Below, piece by piece: positions 1 to 11,600 of a DNA stretch of 62,208 bases (positions are counted from its first letter, which is position 1; each line of letters opens with the position of its first letter). The notes under the pieces were generated by a model. That model was not told the origin of the DNA and ran no database searches. It was given only the letters and a program-made list of their open reading frames with translations. This stretch comes from Micractinium sp. NFX-FRZ (taxonomy: Eukaryota > Chlorophyta > Trebouxiophyceae > Chlorellales > Chlorellaceae). The translations under genes and the position numbers were made by a program. The stretch spans positions 1 through 62,208 of the forward strand of contig JAPTJF010000382.1 of the NCBI GenBank assembly GCA_029339195.1, in the 5' to 3' direction.

Positions 1-200
1 ACCAGTACTGTAACCTGTAGGATCAACTGTAGGATCAATCCTATATCCAAAGAGGACAATCCTGTCATGATCCTGTCGTGATCCTGTCATGATCCTGTCG
101 TGATCCTACTGCACTAGGGGCCATAGGATAGCTGCCAGGAATGCTGGTAGGATTGCTGTAGGATTGCTGTAGGATACCCGGGATAGCGCCTGTTAACACG
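1..200. repeat. short tandem repeats beyond the phosphoserine phosphatase 3' end
   Basis: Degenerate tandem copies of an 11-base unit resembling atcctgtcgtg occupy about 60-110. Related 'taggattgctg' copies lie at about 145-175, and 'taggatcaa' units lie at 18-40. The last coding exon of the minus-strand phosphatase runs into this block if unspliced (stop at 65-67), so the repeat may be partly translated. A short (AC)n microsatellite follows at about 205-226. Confidence 0.7.
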
Positions 201-3200
201 CACGCACATGCGCACACACACACACACGTGACAGACGCCCCCGCCCACACATGCCCCGCACCTGAGCCGATCATGGCGACGCGGTGGCGTGGCAGCGCCT
301 CCCTCAGCGTGTCAAAGCTGTCAACAAACCAGTCGGCCGAGGCCATCACAATCTCCCGCTTGGCGATGCCTGCAGGGCGGGGTGAACAGCAAACGCCTCG
401 TAAGCAAGTACACCAGCACTGGTGCTGCCCGCCTGTCGAGCTGCAGGGCGTATGGGTGACCTATAGAGGCGGCAGAGCAGGTGATCATATGCAACATGTA
501 CCGATGCTACTTGTACTGCCCTCCTGCCAAGCTGTACACCACAAGCCGGCCAGCCTGGCGCTGTGCTGCGTGCGCCCACTTGCCTCCAAACCCGATGAAC
601 AGGTCGGCGCCGCCTCCCTCCTGCACCGCCTCCAAATCGGTGATGCCGTCCCCCACCATCACCACCTGCAGGAGTGGGGGGGAGTCATCCAGGCATGCTA
701 AGGGTTTGGTGTTTGCAATGGCCACACGGGGGACGGGGGTAGCGTGGCGGGGGCAGGAGGCCCGGGGGCAGGGGAACAGGCACAGGACGCGAGGGTGTGA
801 TGGGTGCGGGGCACTTGCATGTAGCCCGCCTTGCAGGTGAGATACAGAACGGCAAGGCCCACCATTGCCGCCTCATGTTGGCATTGCCCAGCACAACTGC
901 TGCAGCCCCGCGTGTCCCGTCCATCCGGCAAACGGCTTTTGCGTGATGCCCAACTGGCTGCAGCCCCACCGCTTCCCGTATCTCCCCCCGGCTCCAATCT
1001 GGCCTCACTGTAAGAGAAGAACAGGGAACAGGCGGCGCAGCCTTGCAGCCTTGCAGCCCACTGCCCAGCATACACACTGCACAGCCCTGCCCCTTCTCCA
1101 TGCTCCCCCCGGCTCCAATCTGGCCTATAGGGTTTAGGGGTTTAGGGTTTAGGGCAACCCATAGGGTTTAGGGGTTTAGGGTGCCCTAAACCCTAACCCT
1201 ACTCCCCCCGGCTCCAATCTGCCCTCACCGTCTCATAAGGGAACAGGCGGCGCAGCTCCGCAATGGCGCGTGGCTTGCCGCCCTGGTGCCCCGTCGGCTC
1301 CCGCAGATCGAAACCCACCAGCTTGGTGGGCATGCCTGCAGGCAGAGGCGGCCGGTGCAGGCAGCAGTGGCGGTGGGCAGGCAGGGGGAAAGAGGTGCTG
1401 GGTCAGGAGGGAGGCCCCTTGGAGACTCAACCGGTTGCCAGGCAAAAGGAATGGCCTCCACCTTACCATGATACCCCTGCTCCTGTGTGCTTCCACACAC
1501 TGCCCCCTCTCCCTCTTGCCCGTGTTGCCTTCAACCTGCCAGTGCATCCAATCAAGGCAAGCAAGCAAACGCAGCCCTTCACCTTGGCGACCTATGCCCT
1601 CGCCCACAACCCCCACCTGCCCAGTGCCCCCACCTTACCCCACCTGCGTCGTCGTCCACCTGCCGGTGCGGTCTGTTGAAGCACGCACGCAAACACTGCG
1701 CTTGACTTTGACGACCAATGCCCACAACCCCCACCCGCCCGTCGCCCCCCCACCTGTGTCGTCGTCCACCTGCCAGTTCATGCGGTTGGCAAACAGCATT
1801 TTGGGGGGCACCCCCAGCTCGCGGCAGATCGGCAGGCACAGCTCCCGGAAGCCGCCGCTGCAGGGGGGCAGGGGCAGGGGAGCAATAGAAACATGTACCC
1901 CATAAACTGCGGTTTGCAAGTGGACATCTCGTGCTATCCGATCCAAGGGAGACGTGGAGGCAGGGAGGAAGGAAGGGCAGGCGCAGCGCGCGCGGCAGCA
2001 CCAGGCACGCAGCCGTCCCCCTCCACACACGCAGCTGCCAGGCGGGCCCCATCCACTCCTCAGTCTCTCCCACCTGATGAGGTAGACAGCAATGTTGCGC
2101 CTCTGCAGCTGCTGAATGAGATCCTTGGCGCCCTGCGGGGGGAGGTGTGGTGCGGGGAGGGATGGGCAGGTGTGGGGAGGGAGAGGAGGTGGGCAGGCAG
2201 GCAAGCGACACACATGCGTGCCTGCGTGCGTGCGGGCGGACGGGCATGCAGGCAGGCAGGCGAGCGACACTCGGGTGCAGCACGGCGGTGGGGCTTGAGT
2301 GAGGCCTGTGCTCTCCGGTGTAGCGTGCAGCCCCGCCCATGAAAAACGGGCCCTGTCCCCACCCGGCCCAAAGCGGGCGGCGGGGCGCAGGCGGCGGGCC
2401 CCACCCACCGGCGTGAGGCGGCTCTGTGCGGGGTGCGCCTTGAGGAAGGCCTGGATGTCTGCGGGTGTGCAGTTGATGACCGCCAGCCGCTGCTCCAGGG
2501 CGTCTTCAAGGGACATGCTGCCGTCCATGGCCTGCAGATGCGACTCGAAATGTCAATGAGTGGCCGGGTGGTGTCTACACTTGATGGCCGGGCAGCCGCC
2601 GCTGTGGCATGTTCCAGGGACATGCTGCCGTCCCCATGGCCTGCTGTGTGTGTGTGAGCGCGGGTGCAGGCGGTTGGGTGTGAGAGCACACCGCCTATAC
2701 ACACGCGCCCCCACGGCAACCCACGCAGCTGCCTCTCCCTTCCGGAAGAGCACACAAACGCGCGCATCCCCTCAGCACCTTCTACCCTCCAGCTACCATC
2801 GTTTGGACCACCCACCGACCACCTGCCGATTCAGTGCTGCAGGCCACCTGCACCCAAACTCCCCTCCATCCCACGCCTTATGCTTTACCAATGACCGGCC
2901 TGACCAGCAGCTCCTCTCTGAGTGTGCAATGGCCGCCCAACTGCCCCCCGCCCCCCTCCAACAGCACTCGTCACCCACACCCTCCAGCTGGGTTGCATTT
3001 GCAGCCGCTGTGTCAACTATTCCCACACTTCCCCCCGCCCACCCACCCACCGAATTGGTGATGGCCGCCACCTGCTCCCCCACCCCCATGAACTCAGCCA
3101 GCAGGTCGAGCTGGTCATTCACCGCCACCGTGCCTGCAAGGCAAGTGATGTAACTAGACCGGACAGTTAAGACAAACCTGTGGCAGGGGGGCAGGGGGCC

Positions 3201-3493
3201 AGCGGGTCAAGGCGGTCAAGCACAGATGCCGGGGTCGAGTGCAGCGCGCACGCAATGGGTGCACAGGGTGACGCCAGCTGCGGCTGCGGCTGCGCCTGTT
3301 GCTGCTGCCAGGCTGCCACAATCAGAGCAAATGGGAATCGACTGCCCGGTAGGGGCTTACAGTCAATGTCGAAGCACACAGCTTGCGCGCTGCGCCAGAG
3401 CTTCAGCACCCGCTCAGACGCCTCAAAGTGCGGGCCTGGGCCGCTGACAGCGCGCCAGGATGAGCTGGGCGCGCTGCCAAACGCAGCGGCAGT
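65..3493 (-). CDS. PSP: Phosphoserine phosphatase, HAD family, probably plastidial (5' end not resolved)
   Basis: Hydrolyses 3-phosphoserine to serine, the last step of the phosphorylated serine pathway. Exons on the minus strand: 3493-3361, 3133-3051, 2531-2409, 2132-2074, 1857-1754, 1335-1229, 665-584, 369-65; together they keep one frame for 331 codons. HAD motif I is FDIDCT, split by the first intron; next come NDQLDLLAEFMGVGEQV (cap region), motif II in LISGGFR (split by an intron), then FANRMNWQ, the K-containing GGKPRAIAEL, and motif III VMVGDGITDLEA with GGADLFIGFGG. Order and spacing match plant and bacterial SerB-type enzymes. The intron between 584 and 369 uses a GC donor (gcaagt). 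The exon at 3493 begins in phase 0 after an acceptor, so at least one more 5' exon, presumably the transit peptide, lies between about 3500 and 4300; I could not fix it. The C-terminus runs about 60 residues past the usual end. Confidence 0.94.
977..1260. repeat. Duplicated exon-intron junction and telomere-like repeats in a PSP intron
   Basis: The segment ggctccaatctg recurs at 990, 1111 and 1210. The 1210 copy is the start of the real intron beside the exon ending at 1229. The 990 copy also carries the last bases of that exon (gaacaggcggcgcagc at about 1027-1042, against 1240-1255). Between them, 1127-1200 holds TTTAGGG-type motifs ending in an inverted repeat, GGTTTAGGG (1173-1181) and CCCTAAACC (1184-1192). 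Confidence 0.85.
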
Positions 3494-4447
3494 CTGCAAG
3501 CATTTCAGGTGCCACAGTTATGTAACGAAGACACAATGTACACGTTCATTGCTGGACACAACATGCAGGGCTGACGAGTCAGGAGTCGCACGCGGCTGCG
3601 TGTCTGTTGGGCAGCGCAGGCGGGGCGGCAGAGCCGGCAGCACCGGCGGCGGGGGGACCCACCTGCGCCTGCTTGGCCCTCGGCGATGTGATGGTCGCCA
3701 ACCGCTCCAACATGATTCCTGGTCACACCACGATGCTAGCGCCGGTGCGCAGTCGAGGGGGCGGCTAGGGCGTTGGGAAGAGGGGAGGGCTCCGGCAAGC
3801 CCGCTGGCGCAACAGCCCCTGGCAGCTGTGAGCTCCACAAATGTATGCTGAAAGGGTAGCGCGGTCAATGGCGCGCCATGGCGGGGCGCCAGAGGGAGAG
3901 CCATGATGGCACCCCACCACGCCGATGCCGGCAGCATGTGCTGGCGGAGCATCTGTTCCAGCTCCTGCAACGAATTGCGCAGCGCACGAGGGTTTTGTTG
4001 ACCCAAAACTACACTGTGCAACAGTAATTTGCCTGCAGTGCAGCTGCGTTGTACTCAGCGCCACCAGATGCTGCTCCGACGGCACCGGGAGTGGCGAAAG
4101 GCGGCGGCAAGCCGAGCCTCTCAGTCAGAAAATGTGACATTCTGGCGCAGCTGCTGGCTCCAAACACAGGGTCAGATCCGATGCATGCATTTTCATCCCC
4201 ACCTCATTACGGCTGCAGCAGCGTGAGTGCCTGTGCTTCCAGCGAGCAAGGCAGTTCGGGCACGCAAGGCATGCCGGCGACGGGCGGCTGGAAAGGCCGC
4301 CGCCCGCCCGCCTGCCACATGGGCTGTCCTGCAGCCTGCTAGCAGAGATCGGTGGCCTCTTCCCCTTCGCCTCGTCCGTGACCCTAGCACCTTCTTAGCT
4401 GCAGCTGCCAGGCCCAAGCACAGTTCCCTCGCAGGCGGCAAGGCAGC
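3494..4447. promoter_or_regulatory. Divergent region between PSP and SmF, including unresolved PSP 5' exon(s)
   Basis: The two genes point away from each other. The SmF start codon is at 4448. The PSP transit-peptide exon and its start must lie here, upstream of the acceptor at 3494. A minus-strand reading from about 3903 (MALPLAPRHGAP, basic and hydrophobic) would suit a plastid transit peptide, but I could not match a donor in phase 0 with confidence. No TATA element or clear motif was recognised. Confidence 0.5.
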
Positions 4448-5293
4448 ATGGCGGCGGTGAGTTGCCGGAGCAGCAGCGAGGCGCTAAAAGGGCTGTTTCT
4501 AGTGCACAACAGCCCCTGCGGAGGCGCCCTGAGCACCGCCAGCTCGCTGATGGCGCGCCTTCCCGCCTCTCACCTGCCTGCAGACGGTGCCGGTGAATCC
4601 CAAGCCGTTTCTCAACGATCTCACGGGAAAGCAGGTCATCGTGAAGCTCAAGTGGGGCATGGAGTACAAGGGTGCGCAGCGCCGAGATGGGCGGCCCTGG
4701 CCTGCCTGCAGACCTCCTGTCCCCTTTATGCCGTTGCAGCCGATGTGTGCATCACCCAGGCGGGCCGGTGGGCAGCGCAGGCTAGCAGGCAGGGCGTGGC
4801 GCCCCGCGGCGGCAGGTGCCCGCCCGCCCGCTGTCGCACCCGCCGACCGTGCTCTTGCGTCCGCCCCTTCTGGCTCCCCTGCAGGCTACCTGGTGTCTAT
4901 CGACTCCTACATGAACCTGCAGCTGGCCAGCACTGAGGAGTTCATTGACGGCCAGTTCACGGGCAACCTGGGGGAGGTGCTCATTCGGTGCAACAACGTG
5001 CTGTACTTGAGGTGCGGCTGGACGCCTGCTCCTGTTTGCCTGCTGGCTGTGCACTCGCTTGCTTGCCTGCTGACCTGCAAGGGTGCACGAAACAGTAATG
5101 CATCAATGGCCTGCCTGTGCTCCAAGCAGCGGCACTTGATGTGGGGCCTGGGTGCACATGTGCATCTGCGCCTGCGGCTGAACAACGCCTGACTGCCGTC
5201 GTCCACCCGTGGCCTACACTGCCTAACACTGCCTGACTGCTTGTGTGCACGTCCTGCTGCAGGGGCGCGCCAGAGGAGCAAGAAGCGAGTTGA
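4448..5293 (+). CDS. SNRPF: Small nuclear ribonucleoprotein F (Sm core protein SmF)
   Basis: One of the seven Sm proteins forming the ring on the U-rich site of spliceosomal U snRNAs. Four exons: 4448-4456, 4584-4671, 4885-5011, 5263-5293, with GT-AG introns, giving 84 residues. The first exon codes only for MAA. The protein then reads [16 protein letters not shown], the Sm1 motif around [20 protein letters not shown] (residues about 22-41), and the Sm2 motif [14 protein letters not shown]. The IRCNNVLY signature and the NPKPFL start are typical of SmF rather than LSM6 or other Sm proteins. The short acidic tail (GAPEEQEAS) and total length agree with SmF elsewhere. A TGTAA motif at 5681-5685 is a candidate poly(A) signal. 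Confidence 0.95.
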
Positions 5294-6508
5294 GGTGGCA
5301 GGCGGCAGCGCTTCCTTCCTGTACATTCCGGGCGCGGCAGAAGGAGCCAGCCAAGCAGCAAGCGGGCTGGCACGGGCCCCTGGGCCCTGCACCAACAAAG
5401 CTGGAGGGGGCTCAAGCCCAGCGCCCGTCTACCCACATGCACGCCTGACCTTCCGCACCGCCGTCGCCACATACGATCACCGCTGACTCCCTGGTTGCTT
5501 CCGCCCTGCTGCCCTCTGCTCCCACACCTGTGTTGTTGTTTCGCTTCCGTTGACTGCTCGCTCCCATTTTCCTCCGCTCTTCCTCTCCCCCAACCCTGAC
5601 GCGGATGCCTCCTCCAGTCGCACTCCCTGCCGGCAGCCTGGCCTGCCCACACACGCTCTCTCTGCTGCCACCTTGCCCCATGTAAGAGGCTGAGCAGCTC
5701 CCATGTCTGCTTGGGCTGAACAGCTGTCATGGCCTGTGGTGTGTTGGTCTCGACAGCCGCAGCGGGTTCGCACATTACATGGGGGCACATTGCGGCGGCC
5801 CAGAGTGGTGAGACACAATGGGCCGCAGGAGGCGGAAACACACATGGATGGTATGAATAGGTAGACAGGTCAGCTCGTGACAGTCGGCTACATCTGCGGG
5901 CAGCAAGGTTGTGGGTTATCGTGCCAAAAAATGCAGGGGTGGGGAGCATCAGTCGTTGAGAATTGGGGGCCTGTCGGCCTTGTGCCCAAAATCAGCAGCG
6001 GTGGCGTGTCGTGCGTGCGGGAAAAAGGGGGCACGTGCACAGACTGCTGCTGGGCGGGGCAAAAGAGGGCGGCGGCGGAGGCTGGGGGGACGCAGCGCTA
6101 GGGTGCACATGGCAAATGGGGGGAGAAAAGAAGTGCAGGCAAGCGAGCAAGCACGTACAAGGGGGCAGGTTGGGGGTGGAGGATACACAGGGGAAGGGAG
6201 GGGGTATGCATCAAACATACAAGGTACAAGGTACGAGGCAAGGCCTGGAGGACTAGAGAGGACGAATAGTAAATTGGGCTTCTCAGATGCCGCGAGGTGC
6301 GCGCGGGGAAGCAGTTGAGCGGGCGGGAGGCTGGCAGGTGCTCGTTGGCCCCGGCCAAGCGCAGCTCCCATGCATGAACTCTGGGGGGGAAGAGCTTTGA
6401 ATGCAGCTCGAATCAAAGTCAGTCCGAGACGATCCGGGAAGCAAATGGGGTCGCCAGGGCGGCGGGGGATTGCACGTCCCGCTGGCGCCAGCTCAGCACG
6501 CCACCTCA
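5294..6508. other. Convergent 3' region between SmF and the 114-aa plastid protein
   Basis: No conserved reading frame was seen on either strand. A TGTAA at 5681-5685 (plus) could end SmF. A TTACA at 5775-5779 (TGTAA on minus) could end the minus-strand gene. If both are used, the two 3' UTRs overlap or nearly meet. The stretch 5930-6300 is G-rich on the plus strand, with short repeated 'caaggta' units near 6220-6240. Confidence 0.45.
5681..5685 (+). terminator. Candidate TGTAA poly(A) signal for SmF
   Basis: TGTAA is the usual green-algal poly(A) signal. This copy lies 388 bases after the SmF stop codon on the same strand. No transcript evidence is available here. Confidence 0.35.
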
Positions 6509-7284
6509 TCAGTGCTCCTCGGGAAGCAGGTCGTTCACCAGCAGCGCCACTGCAGGAGGGCAGGGGGTAGGGGGAGGCGTGCGGAGTCGAAGTGAGGAGG
6601 GGGGACCGACGAGGGCGGCGCTGCCAGGGAGGCAGGGTGGCAGTGGACACCGGCAGGCGGCAGAGGGCTTGCGCGAGCAGAGCTCAACACCCGCCAGGCC
6701 GCATGAATGAGAGCCTGCCGCGTGTCCCCCAACACAAGCCGGCCCTGCCGGTGCACCAGCCCCTGCCGGGTGCTGCCCTTCCACATTCTGCTGGTGCTCA
6801 CCGATGGTGGCGGCGGCGGTGATCCAGAGTGCGGTGCCGACGTCCTGGCCGCGCGACACGCAGAAGCCGGTGACCAGCAGCGCCCCCATGCCGGCAGACA
6901 GGAAGTCGTAGCGGGCCAGCACACGCTCAGCGTTGCGTGCCAGGTCCTGCAGGGCAGGCGGAGCGGGGGGAAGGAAATTTTGAGGTGGGTGCTGTGCTTT
7001 GTGGTTTCGGCGGAGCATACTCAGGCGGCCGGCAGGGCGAAGAGGTCAGATGGGTGCTGCTTGCATGTGCAGTGCAGACAGCATGGCGTCTACATTGCAC
7101 ACGTGCCAGAGGGGAAGATGCGCACCTGCACAGTGCCAGGCTGCTCCGGCTTGCCAGCCGCAGCGCGCACCGCCAGGTGGCGGAGCCGCAGCTGCGGACG
7201 GGCTGCTGCCGTTGGCTGGGGAGCCCGGCGGGCCAGGGCGGAGCCGGCCAGCAGCATCTTGGAGGAGGTCAGAGCGCAGGCCAT
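6509..7284 (-). CDS. Small plastid-targeted two-helix membrane protein, function unknown
   Basis: Three exons on the minus strand, 7284-7126, 6946-6802 and 6549-6509, join in frame to 114 residues. The first exon is a typical chloroplast transit peptide: Ala/Arg/Ser-rich, no acidic residue for about 40 residues, ending near LRHLAVRAAAGKPEQPG. The mature part starts DLARNAERVLARYDFLSAG and has two hydrophobic stretches, GMGALLVTGFCVSRG and ALWITAAATIVALLVNDLL, separated by the short polar loop QDVGT, then an acidic end (PEEH). This suggests a hairpin in the thylakoid or envelope membrane. I could not name the family. The start ATG is the only one giving a transit peptide, and the exon junctions fall in phases 0 and 1. 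It is divergent from the CbbY gene, 1.3 kb away. Confidence 0.75.
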
Positions 7285-8601
7285 GGTTGGTTTTGAAGGA
7301 CCTGCAAGCGCAAGCAGGCGGAACACACAGCTGGCGTGAGCGACAGCGCGCAAGGTCGTTGGCGGCGGCGGCGGTGCAAGGGGCAGGGGCGGCACAACGG
7401 CTTCGAAAGCTGCTTTGAGCACGATAACAGCCTATGCAGCTCGGAAATAACGAGCCCACAGCGTGAGACTCCGAAAACAGCAGTTGCGGAGGGCAAACAA
7501 GGGGTGGGCTTTTCTTGCAGCCCTCGTCAAGGCAGAAGGCGGGTAGCATGCTAGCTCGACTGCCTGGCAGAACGATCCCGCCCGAGCAGCACCGCGCGAG
7601 CAGGCAGCCTAGTGCAGTCCCTGCAAAAGTGGGCGCCCGCGCCCCCGCACCTGGAGGACGCCGGCGAGTGCTGAGAAGGCAAGTAATAGGCTGCAGAAGA
7701 GTTCAAAGGTGCTGGGGAGGGGGATTCGCCAGGCTAAGATTGCGAGCGGCAGGCAGCGCAGCACAGCAGGCAAATCACGATTCTGCCCCACGTCCTCCTC
7801 CCCCAAATCCTCCCTGCTGTGGGAGCACTGCAAGTTTGTGCTTTACCATGCGGGTACCGCTTCTGTCGGCTGGCATGCACTCATACTGCATCATGTGCAC
7901 AGTGTCAGGCGGTGGACACCTAATCCGCTGCCAGGAGAGCACCCCAGCAACACCCACCCTCGGCTTGGCTCACTGCAGAAAACCCTAGGGTCGAAAGGTG
8001 ACGGCCTCGTCCCCAATGTGGCAGAGCAGGCCGAGGACGGCGTGCCAGCTGCCGAGCATGCAGCGCCTAGGGATGCACGGAGGCTAGAAGTTGAAGTTTT
8101 TGCTGCAGGGGATCTCGACAGAGCAACCGCCTGCCGCCTCCTGCCTGTGCACGCCTGCTAACAAAGCCGGGGGAGGGCCAACATGCGATTTCTGAACTAC
8201 AAATGCGGCGTATCATTTCCCGAGTGTGGCATGCCTTGCACGATTGATGCTGGAGCCCTCAGGGAACCATTCCAAGGTGTCCTGCCACGGGAGACAGTGC
8301 CCAGGGGCTGTCGACTCAGGCTGCTCTGGGGGGCCTGCATGGTGCACCCCCAATGTTACTCAAGCCCTGTTTCTTGCACTATGTACAGGCAAGGGAATCA
8401 TGAACAGTGGCATCAGAGCAGTGCCGCTCCTAGAACATGGCCACTGCTGGTGGTTTCAGAGCTCACCTATCGGCAGCGGCTGGAGCTAAGCATAGCACAG
8501 CAGGATGAGCGGTGGTCGAGACTTGCTTGTAGAGTACGGCGACATCAAGCGTTGCGAGTCTTGAAATCATCACAATCCGCTAGCACAGCTCGCCCCTACA
8601 A
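7285..8601. promoter_or_regulatory. Divergent promoter region between the 114-aa protein and CbbY
   Basis: Both flanking genes encode plastid-targeted proteins transcribed outward from this 1.3-kb region. I found no conserved coding segment; the short open frames are not supported by splice context or recognisable motifs. It presumably holds both promoters and 5' UTRs, with no obvious TATA box. Confidence 0.4.
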
Positions 8602-11600
8602 ATGGTGGTCGCCAGCCTGCAGAGCGGCGCGCGCCTGCAGAGCGGCGCAGCAGCCTCCAGCTGCTGTCGCGCCGTGTGCCTGGTGGCACCAGCACTCTCC
8701 CGCAGCCCGGCAGCCCCGCAGCCCGGCAGGCAGCTGCAGCGGCAAGGTGCGGCGTCCCAGCTGCAGCGGCGGCAGCGGCGGCAGCAACAGCGGCCAACAG
8801 CCCGCCTGTCTGTGCGAGTCAATGCGCTACGCAACATTGACTGGCCACAGGCGTTGCTGTTCGACTGCGACGGCGTGAGGCGCTGCCTGCTGCTGCTGGC
8901 TGCTGCGCTTTGGGGCACCACCCCGCAGCCTGACCACATACACTGCGACTGTCCGGCCATTCAGCATCGTCATACTGTTTGTACAAAGAGTGCCTTGTAG
9001 TCCCCTCACATGTTCGTTCCTGACGACAGGTTCACCATTTCTGATGAATCAACATGTGCATGCCCCGCAGGTTCTGGTGGACACAGAGGCAGAGGGGCAC
9101 CGCGTGGCATTCAACGAGGCATTCAAGCGCAAGGGTGGGTGCTGCCTGGCTCATTGCACAGGACAGGATAGTATGATGCCACATCTGCTCATTGCCAGCA
9201 GTGCCTGGTCCGCCGCTGCTTGGATACTAATGCATCTGGCTGTGTTGCTGTGCCGCTGTGCCTGCCTGCCAATGGCGCTCCCCCGCACTTGCACCCTGGA
9301 TTTGCCACGACCGGGCCCCTCTCCTGACCGCAATCAAACCCTGGACGTGTGCAGTGCACATGCAACACATCACACTTGTCCTTCTGAACCGTACTGCTCC
9401 TGGCCCCTCCTTTCCCCCTCCAGGCCTGGACCACGAGTGGAGCCTGGACCAGTATGGCGTGCTGCTGGAGATTGGGGGCGGGAAGGAGCGCATGGACGCG
9501 TATTTCAGCCAGTGCGCCGACCGCGCGCCGTGGGCCAGCGTGACAGGTGGGCGCTGCTTACCACATGTCCAACTGCTTGTGAATATATAACTGACATTGC
9601 CACATGCTGCAGACGCGGCGGGTGCATGTCGTAATGTCCCTGGAAGCCGCTGCGCCGTCATCTGCCCGCGACCCTCTGTGCCAAGCGTCGCTCGACCTAT
9701 CTCCGTGTGCTTGCTTAACTCCGTCCTTACGCAGACCCGGAGGAGCGGAAGCGCTTCTTGAAGGAGCTGCACGAGCTGAAGACGGGTGAGGGGTGGGGTG
9801 GGGGGCACCATGTCATGACAGCCCTCTCCCTGTCCTGCCTCTCCCTGCCCTTCCCTGCCGCTCACAGCTCCCGTGGTGCACCTCCCTCCCTCCTCCCTCC
9901 CCCCCTGCCTCCCTCCCTGGCAACTGTGTTCAGACCTGTTCCTCGGGCTGGCAGCCCTGCCGGGAACTGAGGCAGCATCGCGTGCCGCCCCCCTCCCACT
10001 CGCCCCCCTGGTGTTCCTGCAGACATCTTCAACCAGCTGATTGAGACGGGGGCGCTGCCGGTGCGGCCCGGAGTGAAGCGCCTCATCAGTGAGTGCCGTC
10101 TGTGGGCTCTTTGTGTCGCAAGCTGCAGATCCCAAGCAAGCAAGCTCTGCCCCGCCCTGCCCTGCCCCGGCCCGGCCCGCCCCGGCCCTGCCTGGCCCTG
10201 GCCCCGCTGGCGTGCCCTGCCCTGCCCTGCTCTGCCTGCTCTGGAGCAGTGTGTGTGCGAGGGGAGAGCCATGCGCTGCCCTCACGGTGTTGGGGTGCTC
10301 CAAACGTCTCCCAGCTTTCCTGTGCTCGCGCTTGAAATACTGCTTGATAACCGCCCTGGCACCCCCTCCCGCAGACGAGGCCATTGACAACGACGTCAAG
10401 GTGGCCGTCTGCTCCACCTCCAACGAGCGCGCCGTCAGCAACATCGTCAAGGTGGGAAGGCGGGCCTGCTTCCTGGCACCTGACTGCAACGTGACCTGGC
10501 TGGTTGAACTGAGTTGGATGTGCAGGACAGCCGGCAGCATTGGCAGGGCAGGGTGGCCGAGTTTGACAATGCCGGGCTCTGACAAAAGACGCGTGTGTGT
10601 CCCCCTTCTGGCCCGCCCTTCTCTCGCCCGCTTGCTCCGCCCGCTCCGCCACCCCATCACCCCACTGCCCCGCCCTGCAGGTCATGCTGGGCGACCGCAT
10701 CGCCTCCCGCATGCGCGTGTTTGCCGGGGACTGCGTGCCCAAGAAGAAGCCCGCACCAGACATCTACCTCCTGGCGGCGCAGGTGGGTGGGCTTATGTGT
10801 TGCACCACCCACATACATTGATGCAGAACTTGGCCAAACACTCAAATTGCGTGTGTTCAAAGCATGTACCGGCAAGTGGGTGTGTGCCCGCATCCTGCCT
10901 CCCCCGCTCTGCCTTGCCCCCTGGCCCCATCACCCCCGCTGCCCTGTCGCTCCCTCTGCCTTTGCCTGCCCCACCTGCGTCCCCTCTGCCCTCCCCTGGC
11001 CAACCAGATTGCTCTCTCCTTCCTGTTGCCAGGGCTTGATGTGGAGCTGCACCGTTGTGTCGGTGCATTTCACGACAGCCCCAACCTCGACAGTTCCCTG
11101 CTGTCCCACGCCTGTCCCACGCCTCCCCATCCCCCCCCCATCCCCGCATCCTTCCACAGACGCTCGAGGTGGACCCCGTGCGCTGCGTGGTGGTTGAGGA
11201 CAGCCGCATCGGGCTGGCAGCGGCCAAGGCAGCCGGCATGCGGTGAGCTGCGCAGCCAAAGCATCATCAGCGGCAGCACTGCACACTCGCCACACCGGTG
11301 TGTCGCCCTTGCCAGGCCACACACGTCACAGCCAAGGCTCCCATGGCCCTCCCGCTGCCACCCCTGTCACACCTGCGCTGATTTCACCCCTGCCGGCGCG
11401 GTTTCCCCTTCCCCTCCACCTCTCCCTCCCCTTCCCCTCCCCTCTTTCCTTTTCCGTCGCAGCTGCGTGGTGACGGAAAGCCACTACACAAAGGGGGAGG
11501 ACTTCAAGATTGCCGACGCCGTGTTTGACTGCATCGGGGAGGCGGGAGACGAGCGGTTCTCCCTGTACGACCTGACCACACCAGGTCTGACCACCCTCGC

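Noticed and set aside
1127..1200. Chromosome end
   Set aside because: Only a few TTTAGGG units, with an inverted partner and coding exons on both sides; an interstitial scar, not a telomere.
4193..4441. Minus-strand start MPPARELCLGLAAAAKK as the PSP transit peptide
   Set aside because: It would begin seven bases from the SmF start codon on the opposite strand, leaving no room for promoters, and I found no in-phase donor to the exon at 3493.
9227..10660. 477-aa minus-strand frame
   Set aside because: It covers CbbY exons and introns in antisense with no recognisable motif.
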